Positions 50,273 through 59,023 of a stretch of DNA of 64,000 bases are shown piece after piece. The stretch covers positions 62,001 through 126,000 of the forward strand of contig DIXT01000022.1 in assembly GCA_002436085.1 (NCBI GenBank). Direction: 5' to 3'. The position numbers were made by a program, and so were the translations under genes. The stretch comes from Anaerolineaceae bacterium UBA6073 (GTDB lineage: Bacteria; Chloroflexota; Anaerolineae; Anaerolineales; Anaerolineaceae). Within the stretch, counting starts at the first letter, position 1. Each line of letters begins with the position of its first letter. The notes beneath the pieces are model-generated. The model worked only from the letters and a program-made list of their open reading frames with translations. It made no database searches and had not been told where the DNA came from.

Positions 50273-51362
50273 GATAAATCTCGGTTTGGTTTTTGGCGGT
50301 CGTTCTGGGGAACATGCCGTTTCACTGCGATCCTCGCGCTCGGTGCGTTCGGTGTTGGACCCAGCCAGATATAACGTGTTCGAGATCGGTATCACGCTGG
50401 AAGGTAAGTGGTTGAGCGGAGAGAACGCACTGAGCGCTTTCGAGAACAGCGATACTGGCAGTCTGCAGGCGGTCAGCCTGCTGAGCTCGGATGGAAAAGT
50501 TGGTCTGTATCGGCACCAGGGCGACAAGCTGCAGCTCATCACAGAATTGGATGTTATTTTCCCGGTTCTGCACGGTACCTTCGGGGAGGACGGCACCATT
50601 CAGGGTCTGTTTGAGATTTTGAACGTTGCATACGTCGGCGCCGGCGTGCTGGCTTCCGCGGCTTGCATGGATAAAGCGGTCTGCAAGGACCTGGCCCAGA
50701 GTGCAGGTATTCCTGTGCTGCCTTACCGGGTGTTCAGCCGCAGTCAAATCACTGATTACCTCGAAGAGGTTATCACGCTCTCGGAAGCAGTTTCCGCGTA
50801 TCCTCTGTTCGTCAAGCCCGCCAACCTCGGCTCTTCCGTGGGCATCAGCAAAGCAGGCAGACGTGAGGAGCTGCGTGTGGCGCTGCTGAAAGCTGCGCGC
50901 TTTGACCGGCGCGTGCTGGTGGAGCGCGGAATTGACGCGCGCGAAATTGAAATCAGCGTGCTCGGCAACGACAACCCGCTGGTGTCTGTTCCCGGCGAAA
51001 TTGTCCCCGAAGATGTCTTCTACACCTACAAGGACAAATATCTGAGCGGCGACCCCGAAACAATCATCCCTGCTCCTTTTGACGCCAAGCTGACCCGGAA
51101 AATCCAGGAATACGCCTTGCGTGCCTACCGGGCGGTGGACGGCGCTGGGCTTTCGCGCGTGGACTTTCTGGTGGATAAACATTCGGGCGAACTCTTCTTG
51201 AGTGAAATCAACACCATGCCGGGCTTCACCAGCATCAGCATGTATCCAAAGTTATGGAAAGCCTCCGGGCTGGAGTATCCGGATCTCGTAGACCGCTTAA
51301 TAGCTTTAGCATTGGAACGCAAAGCCGATCAGGACAAAACTGTACGCAGGTATGAGGATTAA
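50259..51362 (+). CDS. ddl: D-alanine-D-alanine ligase
   Basis: An ATP-grasp enzyme making D-Ala-D-Ala for MurF. I use ATG 50259 (367 aa; ATG 50262 and GTG 50250 are also in frame). The motifs are LVFGGRSGEHAVSLRSS, FPVLHGTFGEDGTIQGLFE, MDKAVCKDLAQSAGIPV, VKPANLGSSVGISKA and SEINTMPGFTSISMYPKLW. It overlaps the murB 3' end by 14 nt. Length is usual for the longer Ddl type. Confidence 0.96.
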   Translation: MMQNKINLGLVFGGRSGEHAVSLRSSRSVRSVLDPARYNVFEIGITLEGKWLSGENALSAFENSDTGSLQAVSLLSSDGKVGLYRHQGDKLQLITELDVIFPVLHGTFGEDGTIQGLFEILNVAYVGAGVLASAACMDKAVCKDLAQSAGIPVLPYRVFSRSQITDYLEEVITLSEAVSAYPLFVKPANLGSSVGISKAGRREELRVALLKAARFDRRVLVERGIDAREIEISVLGNDNPLVSVPGEIVPEDVFYTYKDKYLSGDPETIIPAPFDAKLTRKIQEYALRAYRAVDGAGLSRVDFLVDKHSGELFLSEINTMPGFTSISMYPKLWKASGLEYPDLVDRLIALALERKADQDKTVRRYED

Positions 51363-51370
51363 GAAGTAAG

Positions 51371-52408
51371 ATGGCACCCCGTGACGAAAATTTGACCAGA
51401 GCGGACCAGGTGAGAGCGCGCCGCAGCATTGAAGCGCCGCGCCGTAAACCGATTCCGCAGCCGGAAAAGTATTCCAAACGGAATGCGGAAAGTTCCGCGC
51501 GCGTCACGGTCCGCCGCGCAGACCTGAATATGGCGCGGCCCAACTCCTCAGCCTATACGCAGCGCCGCCGCAAGTACTACCTGCCCACGGACAACTCAGG
51601 CGCTGAAATTCGCATCCCTGCCCTGCCGGTGGTCAAGCTCAGTTGGCGCATTGCCTCAGCCCTGCTGGCTATGCTGGCAGGCATCGGTATCTACATGGTC
51701 AGTTCCTCCCCTGCTTTTCAGGTTTCTGCCATCAATCTCAGCGGCGCGGTGCGCGTTTCCGCGCAGGAAATTCTGGACACGGTCGACCTGGAGGGCGCAC
51801 AGATTATTGATGTAACCCCTGAGCAAATTCGCGCAAAAATCGTTGCGGCTTTCCCAGATATTGACTCCGCGCAGGTAACGGTTGCTTTCCCGGCTGAAGT
51901 GAACGTGGCAGTAAGTGAACGCATCCCCGCTATAACCTGGTATGAAAATGACAGCCCTATGTTCTGGGTGGACGAAAAAGGCTTCAGCTTCCCCATCAGG
52001 GGCGAAGCAAGCATCCCGCTGGCGGTATACGCCAACGGCGAACCGCCCAGGCCCTTGGGATATCAGACCGCGCAGGAATCTGCACAGGCAGACCCTGAAG
52101 CAGAGACTGAAACGGCGCAATTGCCAGCTGCGCCAACACCCTCGGTTGACCCTCAGTTCGTGGAGATGGTATTAAAACTGCGCGCAGTAATCCCTGCCGG
52201 AACCCCGCTCCTGTACGACGCTGAAAACGGGGTTGGCTGGACGGACCCGCAGGGTTGGCAGGTATACCTGGGTACGGACCCGGCTCATATCGACCTGAAG
52301 CTGGCGGAGTACCAGGTCATCGTTGCGGATCTGCTGGAAAGAAACTTGCAACCTGTATTGATTAACCTCGAATATTTGCACGCACCTTATTATCGATTGG
52401 AGCACTAA
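51371..52408 (+). CDS. ftsQ: Cell division protein FtsQ/DivIB
   Basis: A 345-aa bitopic divisome protein. The long basic, disordered cytoplasmic part (about 1-90) is followed by a membrane helix (about 93-115, IASALLAMLAGIGIYMV), the POTRA domain (PAFQVSAINLSGAVRVSAQE), and the FtsQ beta domain (AEVNVAVSERIPAITWYEND ... FWVDEKGFSFPI). A Pro/Glu/Ala-rich insertion (about 222-260) splits the outer domain. Position before ftsA-ftsZ supports the call. No signal of decay. Confidence 0.9.
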   Translation: MAPRDENLTRADQVRARRSIEAPRRKPIPQPEKYSKRNAESSARVTVRRADLNMARPNSSAYTQRRRKYYLPTDNSGAEIRIPALPVVKLSWRIASALLAMLAGIGIYMVSSSPAFQVSAINLSGAVRVSAQEILDTVDLEGAQIIDVTPEQIRAKIVAAFPDIDSAQVTVAFPAEVNVAVSERIPAITWYENDSPMFWVDEKGFSFPIRGEASIPLAVYANGEPPRPLGYQTAQESAQADPEAETETAQLPAAPTPSVDPQFVEMVLKLRAVIPAGTPLLYDAENGVGWTDPQGWQVYLGTDPAHIDLKLAEYQVIVADLLERNLQPVLINLEYLHAPYYRLEH

Positions 52409-52409
52409 C

Positions 52410-53648
52410 ATGGAAGAACCCATTGTCGTCGGACTTGATATTGGAACCTCAAAAATCTGCACTCTGGTCGCCCGCGTGGAAAACGGCACAAACCTGCGCA
52501 TCCTGGGCGTCGGCATAGAGCCTTCCCAGGGAATCCGCAGAGGGACGGTATCGGACATGGATTCCGCCGCACAGTCCATCGCGCGTTCTATTGAAAAAGC
52601 AGAGCGCACCTCTGGATACGAAATCAACAGCGCCCTGGTGAGCCTGGCGGGCTCGCACGTAACTTCCATGAACAGCCGCGGCGTCGTGGGTATTTCCGGT
52701 CGGGTAATTGACCAGGATGACGTATACCGCGCCCTGGATTCCGCCCAAGCGGTGGCCGTTCCGCACGACCGCGAAATTATCCACGTCATCCAGCGCGGCT
52801 TCACCATCGACGGACAGAACGGCATCCGCAAGCCAATTGGTATGCACGGCTTCAGAATGGAAGTGGAAGCGCACATCATTACCGCCTCCGCGACTGCCGT
52901 GGAAAACCTGCGGCAGTGCGTATCCCAGGCAGGCATCCAGGTTTCGCAGTTCGTCTTGAATCCGTTAGCCGCCGGAGAAATGGTCCTGTCCGATTCCGAG
53001 CGCGCCATGGGCGTGGCGGTCGTGGATCTGGGCGGCGGCACAACCAACCTGGCTATCTACATTGACGGCGACGTGTGGTACACCAACGTGCTTAATGTCG
53101 GCAGCAGTCATGTCACCTCCGATATCGCCCAGGGGCTCCGGCTGCCCGTTGAAGTGGCGGAGGAAGTCAAACTCCATCACGGCTACGCAGTGCTGGAGGA
53201 AATTCCTGAAGACGAGAGCTTCAATATCGTCTCGTTTGGCTCGGAACAGAGCCGCAAGGTCTCCCGTCGCGAGCTAACCGATATTATCGAAGCCCGCGTG
53301 GAGGAGATCTTTATGCTCGTCCACAAGGAAATCAAGCGCTCCGGTTACGACGGAATGCTGCCAGCCGGGCTTGTGCTGACGGGCGGCGGCAGTTTGCTGC
53401 CGGGAATCCGTAAACTGGCTACCCGTGTAACCGGGCTGCCTGCCAGGATCGGAAAACCGGAAAAAATGGTGGGGCTGACCGATCAGATCAGTTCCCCGGC
53501 TTTTGCCACCAGCGTCGGTCTGCTGCAATGGGCAATTTTGATGAGTGAGTCTAACCAGCTTGCCAGTGAGCATTCTGGAAAAACTAAGAAACAACTCGAT
53601 ATCAAAGCGGAGAAGATAAAGAGTTGGTTTGGAAAGCTGTTACCGTAA
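52410..53648 (+). CDS. ftsA: Cell division protein FtsA
   Basis: A 412-aa actin-fold protein that tethers FtsZ to the membrane. The phosphate-1 loop VVGLDIGTSKICTLVA, the 1C subdomain (residues about 85-165, GVVGISGRVIDQDDVYRAL), phosphate-2 VVDLGGGTTNLAIY and the adenosine loop LTGGGSLLPGIRKLA are present. The C-terminal amphipathic segment (IKAEKIKSWFGKLLP) fits the membrane-targeting sequence. It starts one base after the ftsQ stop. Confidence 0.97.
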   Translation: MEEPIVVGLDIGTSKICTLVARVENGTNLRILGVGIEPSQGIRRGTVSDMDSAAQSIARSIEKAERTSGYEINSALVSLAGSHVTSMNSRGVVGISGRVIDQDDVYRALDSAQAVAVPHDREIIHVIQRGFTIDGQNGIRKPIGMHGFRMEVEAHIITASATAVENLRQCVSQAGIQVSQFVLNPLAAGEMVLSDSERAMGVAVVDLGGGTTNLAIYIDGDVWYTNVLNVGSSHVTSDIAQGLRLPVEVAEEVKLHHGYAVLEEIPEDESFNIVSFGSEQSRKVSRRELTDIIEARVEEIFMLVHKEIKRSGYDGMLPAGLVLTGGGSLLPGIRKLATRVTGLPARIGKPEKMVGLTDQISSPAFATSVGLLQWAILMSESNQLASEHSGKTKKQLDIKAEKIKSWFGKLLP

Positions 53649-53672
53649 CTTATTGTCAAGAGGAGAAATAAA

Positions 53673-54836
53673 ATGGATGCTAAACAGACGGAAGTAAACG
53701 CAAGAATTAAAGTAGTAGGCGTCGGGGGCGGCGGATGCAATGCCATCAACCGCATGATTGCCGAAGGTCTATCCGGGATCGAGTTCATCGCCATCAACAC
53801 TGATGCGCAGGCTTTGCTGAAATCCAGCGCGCCTACCCGCGTCCGGATTGGCGATAAATCCACCCGCGGTCTCGGTGCTGGCGGCGACCCCAGAATTGGT
53901 CAGGCAGCCGCGGAAGAATCGGCCGAAGAACTGTACGAGGTGCTGAAAGGCAGCGATATGGTCTTCGTCACCGCAGGTCTTGGCGGCGGAACCGGTACTG
54001 GTGCGGCTCCGGTAGTGGCGCAAATTGCCAAGGAGATTGGCGCGCTCACCATTGGCGTCGTTACGCGTCCGTTCAGCTTTGAGGGCAACCACCGTGCCCG
54101 CGCAGCGGAAGAAGGCGCGATGCGCTTGAAAGACCACGCGGATACCTTGATCGTTATACCCAACGACCGGCTGCTGCAGATTGTCACCAAGAACGTGGCG
54201 CTGCAGGATGCCTTCCGCATCGCGGATGACGTATTGCGCCAGGGCATCCAGGGCATCTCGGAACTGATTACCGTCCCCGGGCTGATCAACCTGGACTTCG
54301 CAGATGTGCGCACGATTATGTCCGAAGGCGGCGCTGCATTGATGGCTGTTGGCGAAGCCTCCGGTGAGGACCGCGCCAGGATTGCCGCCGGACAGGCGAT
54401 TTCCAGCCAGCTTTTGGATGTGACCATCAACGGCGCCCGCGGGATCATCTTCAACATGACCGGCGGTTCCAACTTCTCGCTGTACGAGGTCTACCAGGCC
54501 GCGGATATCATCAAAGAGACCGCGCACCCGGATGTCAACCTTATCTTCGGCGCCGTAGTCGACGAGTCAATGGGTGACAAGGTCCGCATCACCGTCATTG
54601 CCACCGGATTTGATCAGGCGAACACTCCCGCCGAGGTGGAGGGCAACTCTTTTTTTCACAGCGTACCTCCCCGAAAACCGGAGAACGTAAGCACTGGAGA
54701 TTATCCTAAGCGGCAGGAGACCGCGCCCAAAGTGCAGACACCGGTTGAAAATTACGCATATACTTCCGGTGCTGATATCGACGTACCGACCTTCCTGAGG
54801 AAACGCCGCGACCAGCAGGGCAGTTCAAACGGATAA
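53673..54836 (+). CDS. ftsZ: Cell division protein FtsZ
   Basis: A 387-aa tubulin-like GTPase forming the Z ring. GTP-binding motif GLGGGTGTGAAPVVA, the N-terminal VVGVGGGGCNAINRMI, and the T7 loop NLDFADVRTIM are intact. The spacer is short (about 320-365) and ends in a conserved C-terminal peptide DIDVPTFLRKRRD that would bind FtsA. AGAGGAG lies upstream of ATG 53673. It is the last gene of the dcw cluster; a hairpin follows. Confidence 0.98.
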   Translation: MDAKQTEVNARIKVVGVGGGGCNAINRMIAEGLSGIEFIAINTDAQALLKSSAPTRVRIGDKSTRGLGAGGDPRIGQAAAEESAEELYEVLKGSDMVFVTAGLGGGTGTGAAPVVAQIAKEIGALTIGVVTRPFSFEGNHRARAAEEGAMRLKDHADTLIVIPNDRLLQIVTKNVALQDAFRIADDVLRQGIQGISELITVPGLINLDFADVRTIMSEGGAALMAVGEASGEDRARIAAGQAISSQLLDVTINGARGIIFNMTGGSNFSLYEVYQAADIIKETAHPDVNLIFGAVVDESMGDKVRITVIATGFDQANTPAEVEGNSFFHSVPPRKPENVSTGDYPKRQETAPKVQTPVENYAYTSGADIDVPTFLRKRRDQQGSSNG

Positions 54837-54872
54837 GCGCGCCTGAACTCCTCTTGGGCAAATTGCGTACAA

Positions 54873-54910
54873 GCTGCCTTCCTCCCTGGTCTCATGGGGA
54901 GGATGGCAGC
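54873..54910 (+). terminator. Hairpin after ftsZ
   Basis: A 14-bp stem with one mismatch (54873-54886 with 54897-54910) 37 nt past the ftsZ stop. It lacks a T-run, so it may be a weak terminator or an mRNA 3'-end stabiliser. Confidence 0.55.
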
Positions 54911-55026
54911 GAATAAATCAAAGCCTGCGAGGAATGGCTGCGCTTAGGTCCTGCCGCGCCTGACAATGATCGCAAACCGCATCCTGGAAATGCAGGCATT
55001 GTTTTTTAGCTGCCTGACTGTCATAG
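54911..55026. other. Non-coding stretch between ftsZ hairpin and repeats
   Basis: I see no gene, promoter or terminator in these bases. The full gap from ftsZ to nrdR (54837-55977) is occupied mainly by repeats. Confidence 0.5.
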
Positions 55027-55215
55027 AACTCGGACATCGGCTAGCTTGTATTTAACCACATGGTATCCTTGCATAGCCGCTCATTCCAATGCTAATAGTG
55101 CCAAACTACACAGCGCTGACGCAAAGCTAATCCTCTGTGTAAATAGGCTCAACTGACGTTGACCGGTCCTGCCCCACTGGCCGGACGCTCCCATTTCTTT
55201 CCACAATCTGGCTAG

Positions 55216-55346
55216 TAAACTGGTGGCTTTTTTTCTGCCTATCCCCGCTGCAAGCAGACGGGGCATTACGGCAGAAAAAGGTCGTCAGCCACCTCAAAGC
55301 TATGAACCGACGTAGCAAGCTACGCGGTATTCTGCTTCGCTAATAA
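55216..55346. repeat. Structured dispersed repeat, copy B
   Basis: Outer stem GGTGGC (55222-55227) with GCCACC (55288-55293) and TTTTTCTGCC (55230-55239) with GGCAGAAAAA (55270-55279). The inner hairpin is CCCCGCTGC-AA-GCAG-A-CGGGG with a bulged A. A second hairpin CCG-A-CGTAGC-AA-GCTACG-CGG follows. It differs from copy A in paired positions. Confidence 0.85.
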
Positions 55347-55535
55347 AACTCGTACATCGGCTAGCTTGTATTTAACCACATGGTATCCTTGCATAGCCGC
55401 TCATTCCAATGCTATTAGTGCCAAACTACACAGCGCTGACGCAAAGCTAATCCTCTGTGTAAATTGGCTCAACTGACGTTGACCGGTCCTGCCCCACTGG
55501 CCGGACGCTCCCATTTCTTTCCACAATCTGGCTAG

Positions 55536-55666
55536 TAAACTGGTGGCTTTTTTTCTGCCTATCCCCGCTGCAAGCAGACGGGGCATTACGGCAGAAAAAG
55601 GTCGTCAGCCACCTCAAAGCTATGAACCGACGTAGCAAGCTACGCGGTATTCTGCTTCGCTAATAA
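55536..55666. repeat. Structured dispersed repeat, copy C
   Basis: Identical to copy B through the tandem duplication. Its right end CGCTAATAA is joined at 55667 to unrelated DNA. Confidence 0.85.
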
Positions 55667-55793
55667 TTCCGCGCAACGGTTTTAGAATCTCCAGCTGCCC
55701 GCGGCATCCGCACAAAAATGTAACAGTAATTCCTCCGTCTGCGTCCTTGTCGAAGAAAAACGCCTGTTTTTTGATTTTAGCCAGCTTCAACAT
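55620..55793 (-). CDS. Doubtful small protein next to the repeat
   Basis: From ATG 55793 the frame reads MLKLAKIKKQAFFFDKDADG and continues to LKPLRGII, after which the last 13 codons come from the repeat end. GAGGAGG lies about 14 nt upstream, far for a ribosome binding site. It could be a gene end overwritten by repeat insertion, or chance. No family recognised. Confidence 0.25.
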   Translation of the reverse strand: MLKLAKIKKQAFFFDKDADGGITVTFLCGCRGQLEILKPLRGIISEAEYRVACYVGS

Positions 55794-55873
55794 TGTTCCG
55801 TAGAAATCCTCCTCACAATAAAATACCAAATCTTAAAGTCTGCCAATTTTTAAGGTTTCTCCCCTCAAAAATC

Positions 55874-55902
55874 TTGCTCCAGTGCATAAATCGTGCTAAA
55901 AT
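55874..55902 (+). promoter_or_regulatory. Promoter of nrdR-nrdJ
   Basis: TTGCTC (55874-55879) and TAAAAT (55897-55902) are 17 nt apart. The leader (about 55909-55977) can form a short hairpin (GGTG...CACC near 55917-55942). I could not identify a clear pair of NrdR boxes. Confidence 0.7.
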
Positions 55903-55977
55903 GTCAGAACCTAACAGGTGGGGGATAAAACTATCCGCACCGCCATATATTGGGGTAGATGAAGAAAGGAGAACGCG

Positions 55978-56436
55978 ATGAATTGCCCATTTTGTCAATA
56001 TCCTGATTCCAGGGTCATCGACACAACCAAAGATTCGCACGGCGGAATTCGCCGGCGCAGAGAATGCGCCTCCTGCCATCAGCGCTTCAGCACCATGGAA
56101 CGCGCGATCCTGGCCACCCCGATGTTAATCAAGCGCGACGGCACGCGCGAGGAATTCAGCCGCGACAAGTTGCTGCAAGGCTTGCGCATCGCTTGCGCCA
56201 AGCGCCCGGTCTCCGCTACAGCCCTGGAACAGCTCGCCAGCGCAATTGAGGCGGAACTCCAGAAAAAGGGTCGATCCGAAATCAACTCCAGGGTTGTCGG
56301 CGACCTGGCAATCAAAGGCCTGAAAGAGCTGGACCATATTGCCTATGTGCGCTACGCGATTGTGTATTTACGGATGGATGATCTGCATACTGTCCGTAAT
56401 GAAATTGATCATTTGCTTTCCGAAGAAACCAAGTAA
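55978..56436 (+). CDS. nrdR: Transcriptional repressor NrdR
   Basis: A 152-aa repressor of ribonucleotide reductase genes. N-terminal zinc ribbon with MNCPFCQYPDSRVIDT and CASCHQRFSTMER, followed by an ATP-cone (about 48-138, VIKRDGTREEFSRDKLL-like: LIKRDGTREEFSRDKL) that senses ATP/dATP. AAAGGAG precedes ATG 55978. It directly precedes nrdJ by 9 nt, so it probably regulates its own operon. Confidence 0.97.
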   Translation: MNCPFCQYPDSRVIDTTKDSHGGIRRRRECASCHQRFSTMERAILATPMLIKRDGTREEFSRDKLLQGLRIACAKRPVSATALEQLASAIEAELQKKGRSEINSRVVGDLAIKGLKELDHIAYVRYAIVYLRMDDLHTVRNEIDHLLSEETK

Positions 56437-56445
56437 GGACATCCT

Positions 56446-59010
56446 ATGGAACACTCATCTACCCCGCCCGCGGGTCTCTTGCCCACCCCCCCAATCCCCC
56501 CCGACCTTCCAGCGATCACACTGAGCGATAATTCCCGACAAATCCTCACCAAGCGCTATTTACGCAAAGGAGAGGACGGAGATCCCGTGGAAAGCATCGA
56601 GGAAATGTTCTGGCGGATTGCCTGGCACGTCGCGGACGCGGAAACTGAGGAGCATCCTCTGGACACGGCCAAGTCTTTTTACCATTTGCTGGTCTCCAAG
56701 TCCTTCTTTCCAAACTCCCCGACCTTTACCGGCGCCGGCACGCCGCTTGGACAGTTGGCTGCCTGCTTTGTGCTGCCCATTTCCGACGATATGGGCAGGG
56801 CTTCCGACGGTATTTTTACCACGCTGCGCAATGCCGCCCTTATCCAACAGACCGGCGGCGGAAATGGCTTTAATTTTTCACGCATCCGCCCCAAAGGCGC
56901 GATTGTAAAGACCTCCTCCGGGCAGGCCACCGGACCAATCGGTTTCCTGAAAGTTTACGACAATGCCTTCGGAGAAATTGCCCAGGGTGGCACCCGCCGC
57001 GGCGCCAACATGGGCGTCCTGCGTGTGGATCATCCGGACATCGAAGATTTCATCAGCTGCAAGACAAACGAAAACGCGATTACGAATTTTAATATCTCGC
57101 TTGCGATTACCGACGCCTTCATGCGTGCGGTTGAGGAAGACGCCCCCTGGGACCTGCGCTTCCCGGATGTTAGTTATCCTGCTTACAAAAATTTTTCAGG
57201 CCCTTTGGAAGCTGCTGAGCGCGCTGGTTTGCCTATGCGCACATACAAGACCTTGAAAGCCCGCGATTTGTTCAACAAGTTTGTTGCCCAGGCACATCAC
57301 AACGGCGAGCCAGGCGCGCTCTTCCTGGATGCCGCCAACCGCACCAATCCTGTTCCACATCTGTACGACCTGGAAGCGACCAATCCTTGCGGCGAACAGT
57401 GGCTTGGACCTTACGAGAACTGCTGCCTTGGATCGGTCAACCTTGCCTGTCACCTTGCCCCCGATGGAAAGGTAGACTGGCAAAAACTGCGCGAGTCCAC
57501 CGTCATCGCTACGCGTTTTCTGGACAATGTGGTGGATAAGAACGCCTACGTGCCAGCAGTGCCTGAACTGAAAAAATCCGCTTTGAATGCCCGCCGCATT
57601 GGGCTGGGCATCATGGGCTTGGCCGACCTGATGTACCATGCTGGCGTGCGCTATGGCTCTGAAGAATCATTGGAATTCGCCGGGCAGGTCATGGAATTCA
57701 TCCGCTACCACTGCATGCTCACCAGCATCGCTATCGCAAAAGAAAAAGGCCCCTTCCCGGCAATCAAGGGCAGCATTTACGACCCGGAAGACCTGCGGTG
57801 GTCCGCGCCCGAACCGCTATTTCCTTACACGCGCGACTGGGGCCGGCCGGCTGTGGAATGGCAGCTCGTCGTGGACGGCATCCGCAAGCACGGCATCCGC
57901 AACGCCGCCCAGACGACCATCGCCCCCACCGGAACCATCGGAACAGTCGCTGGCTGCGAAGGTTACGGCTGTGAACCTGTGTTCGCGCTGGCTTACGTCC
58001 GGCACGTCAACGACCACGGCACGGACCTGACCCTGAACTATGCCAGCCCGCTTTTCCAGGCCGCTCTGGACAAAGCCGAGTTCAGTCCCGAACTCAAGGA
58101 ACAGATTATCAGCCAGGTTATCGAGGCGGGCAGCTGTCAGCAAATCGCATACCTTCCGGACGAAATCCGTAATGTCTACGTTGTTTCCGCTGATATCAGC
58201 GCCCATGAGCATATCCGCCTGCAGGCCGCTTTGCAACGCTTTGTGGATAACAGCCTGAGCAAGACCATCAACTTCCCGCCAGGCGCGACCGAACAGGAAG
58301 TCGCCGACGCCTTCCTGGAAGCCTGGAGATTAGGCTGCAAGGGTATCACGGTGTATATCACCGGCTCACGCGAAAAAGTGGTCCTGGAAACCAAAGCGAC
58401 CATGCAGGCCAAGCAGTCTTCCCCTGAGGAGAAAGCGCTGACCTACACCGACGCGGTAGTCTCCCAACCCACCTTATGGAAAGACACTAAAAAGCCGCGC
58501 CCACGCATTCTCAAAGGCTATACCTACAGCATAGAAACCCCGCTCGGGAAAGCGTTCATCACCATCAATGAAAATGGCGGCGACCAGCCCTTTGAGGTCT
58601 TCATCAATACCGCCAAAGCCGGCTCGGAAACAGCTGCGCACTCCGAAGCGCTCGGGCGTTTGATTTCTTACGTGCTGCGCATCGCCTCGTCGATTGAACC
58701 GCGCGAACGCCTGAAGATCGTGATGGAGCAGCTTGCGGGGATTGGCGGCGGAAGATCGCTCGGATTCGGCCCCAACCGCGTGCGCTCACTGCCGGATGGC
58801 ATTGCCAAAGCCCTGGATGAATACCTTTTCCAGCAGCATTGGGAAAAGGAAGAAGACCCTGAGCCACTGCCAGGCGAACCGCTGCCTTTCATGGAAGATA
58901 AAAAATCAGTCCGGCCGATCGGAGAGCTTTGCCCCGAATGCGGTCAGGCGACCCTGATTAACGAAGAAGGCTGCCGCAAGTGTTATACCTGCGGACACAG
59001 TGAGTGTTAG
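56446..59010 (+). CDS. nrdJ: Adenosylcobalamin-dependent (class II) ribonucleotide reductase
   Basis: An 854-aa enzyme reducing ribonucleotides via a B12-generated thiyl radical, independent of oxygen. Markers are SPTFTGAGTPLGQLAACFVLP (split here at 20 residues or fewer: SPTFTGAGTPLGQLAACF), the loop QTGGGNGFNFSRIRP, the finger-loop active site NPCGEQWLGPYENCCLGSVN, and GTIGTVAGCEGYGCEP. The C-terminal part adds a domain around residues 660-790 and ends in a zinc ribbon, CPECGQATLINEEGCRKCYT with CGHSEC, whose cysteines reduce the active site. No N-terminal ATP-cone is visible; it starts directly after nrdR. Confidence 0.96.
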   Translation: MEHSSTPPAGLLPTPPIPPDLPAITLSDNSRQILTKRYLRKGEDGDPVESIEEMFWRIAWHVADAETEEHPLDTAKSFYHLLVSKSFFPNSPTFTGAGTPLGQLAACFVLPISDDMGRASDGIFTTLRNAALIQQTGGGNGFNFSRIRPKGAIVKTSSGQATGPIGFLKVYDNAFGEIAQGGTRRGANMGVLRVDHPDIEDFISCKTNENAITNFNISLAITDAFMRAVEEDAPWDLRFPDVSYPAYKNFSGPLEAAERAGLPMRTYKTLKARDLFNKFVAQAHHNGEPGALFLDAANRTNPVPHLYDLEATNPCGEQWLGPYENCCLGSVNLACHLAPDGKVDWQKLRESTVIATRFLDNVVDKNAYVPAVPELKKSALNARRIGLGIMGLADLMYHAGVRYGSEESLEFAGQVMEFIRYHCMLTSIAIAKEKGPFPAIKGSIYDPEDLRWSAPEPLFPYTRDWGRPAVEWQLVVDGIRKHGIRNAAQTTIAPTGTIGTVAGCEGYGCEPVFALAYVRHVNDHGTDLTLNYASPLFQAALDKAEFSPELKEQIISQVIEAGSCQQIAYLPDEIRNVYVVSADISAHEHIRLQAALQRFVDNSLSKTINFPPGATEQEVADAFLEAWRLGCKGITVYITGSREKVVLETKATMQAKQSSPEEKALTYTDAVVSQPTLWKDTKKPRPRILKGYTYSIETPLGKAFITINENGGDQPFEVFINTAKAGSETAAHSEALGRLISYVLRIASSIEPRERLKIVMEQLAGIGGGRSLGFGPNRVRSLPDGIAKALDEYLFQQHWEKEEDPEPLPGEPLPFMEDKKSVRPIGELCPECGQATLINEEGCRKCYTCGHSEC

Positions 59011-59023
59011 CTGACGGAGGCTT

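Larger units (their letters stand above)
55027..55666. repeat. Tandem duplication of a 320-bp unit
   Basis: Two adjacent units, 55027-55346 and 55347-55666, differ at only three positions that I can see (55033/55353 and two A-to-T changes), so the duplication is recent. Each unit ends with a copy of the structured repeat (55216-55346 and 55536-55666), also found at 4455-4584. Short open frames inside, on the minus strand, repeat in both units and are by-products. The unit also includes a GGCTA/TAGCC pairing near its left end. Confidence 0.95.

Noticed and set aside
55081..55638. Repeated minus-strand frames of 61-63 codons
   Set aside because: They come from the tandem repeat itself. No start signals, and the conserved feature is the stem pairing, not the peptide.
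55903..55977. NrdR boxes or a cobalamin riboswitch before nrdR-nrdJ
   Set aside because: I found only one loosely similar ATATAT stretch and no B12-box; the leader is too short for the riboswitch.
54837..55977. CRISPR array in the repeat region
   Set aside because: The repeat is a single 320-bp tandem duplication, not short repeats with unique spacers, and no cas gene is present.
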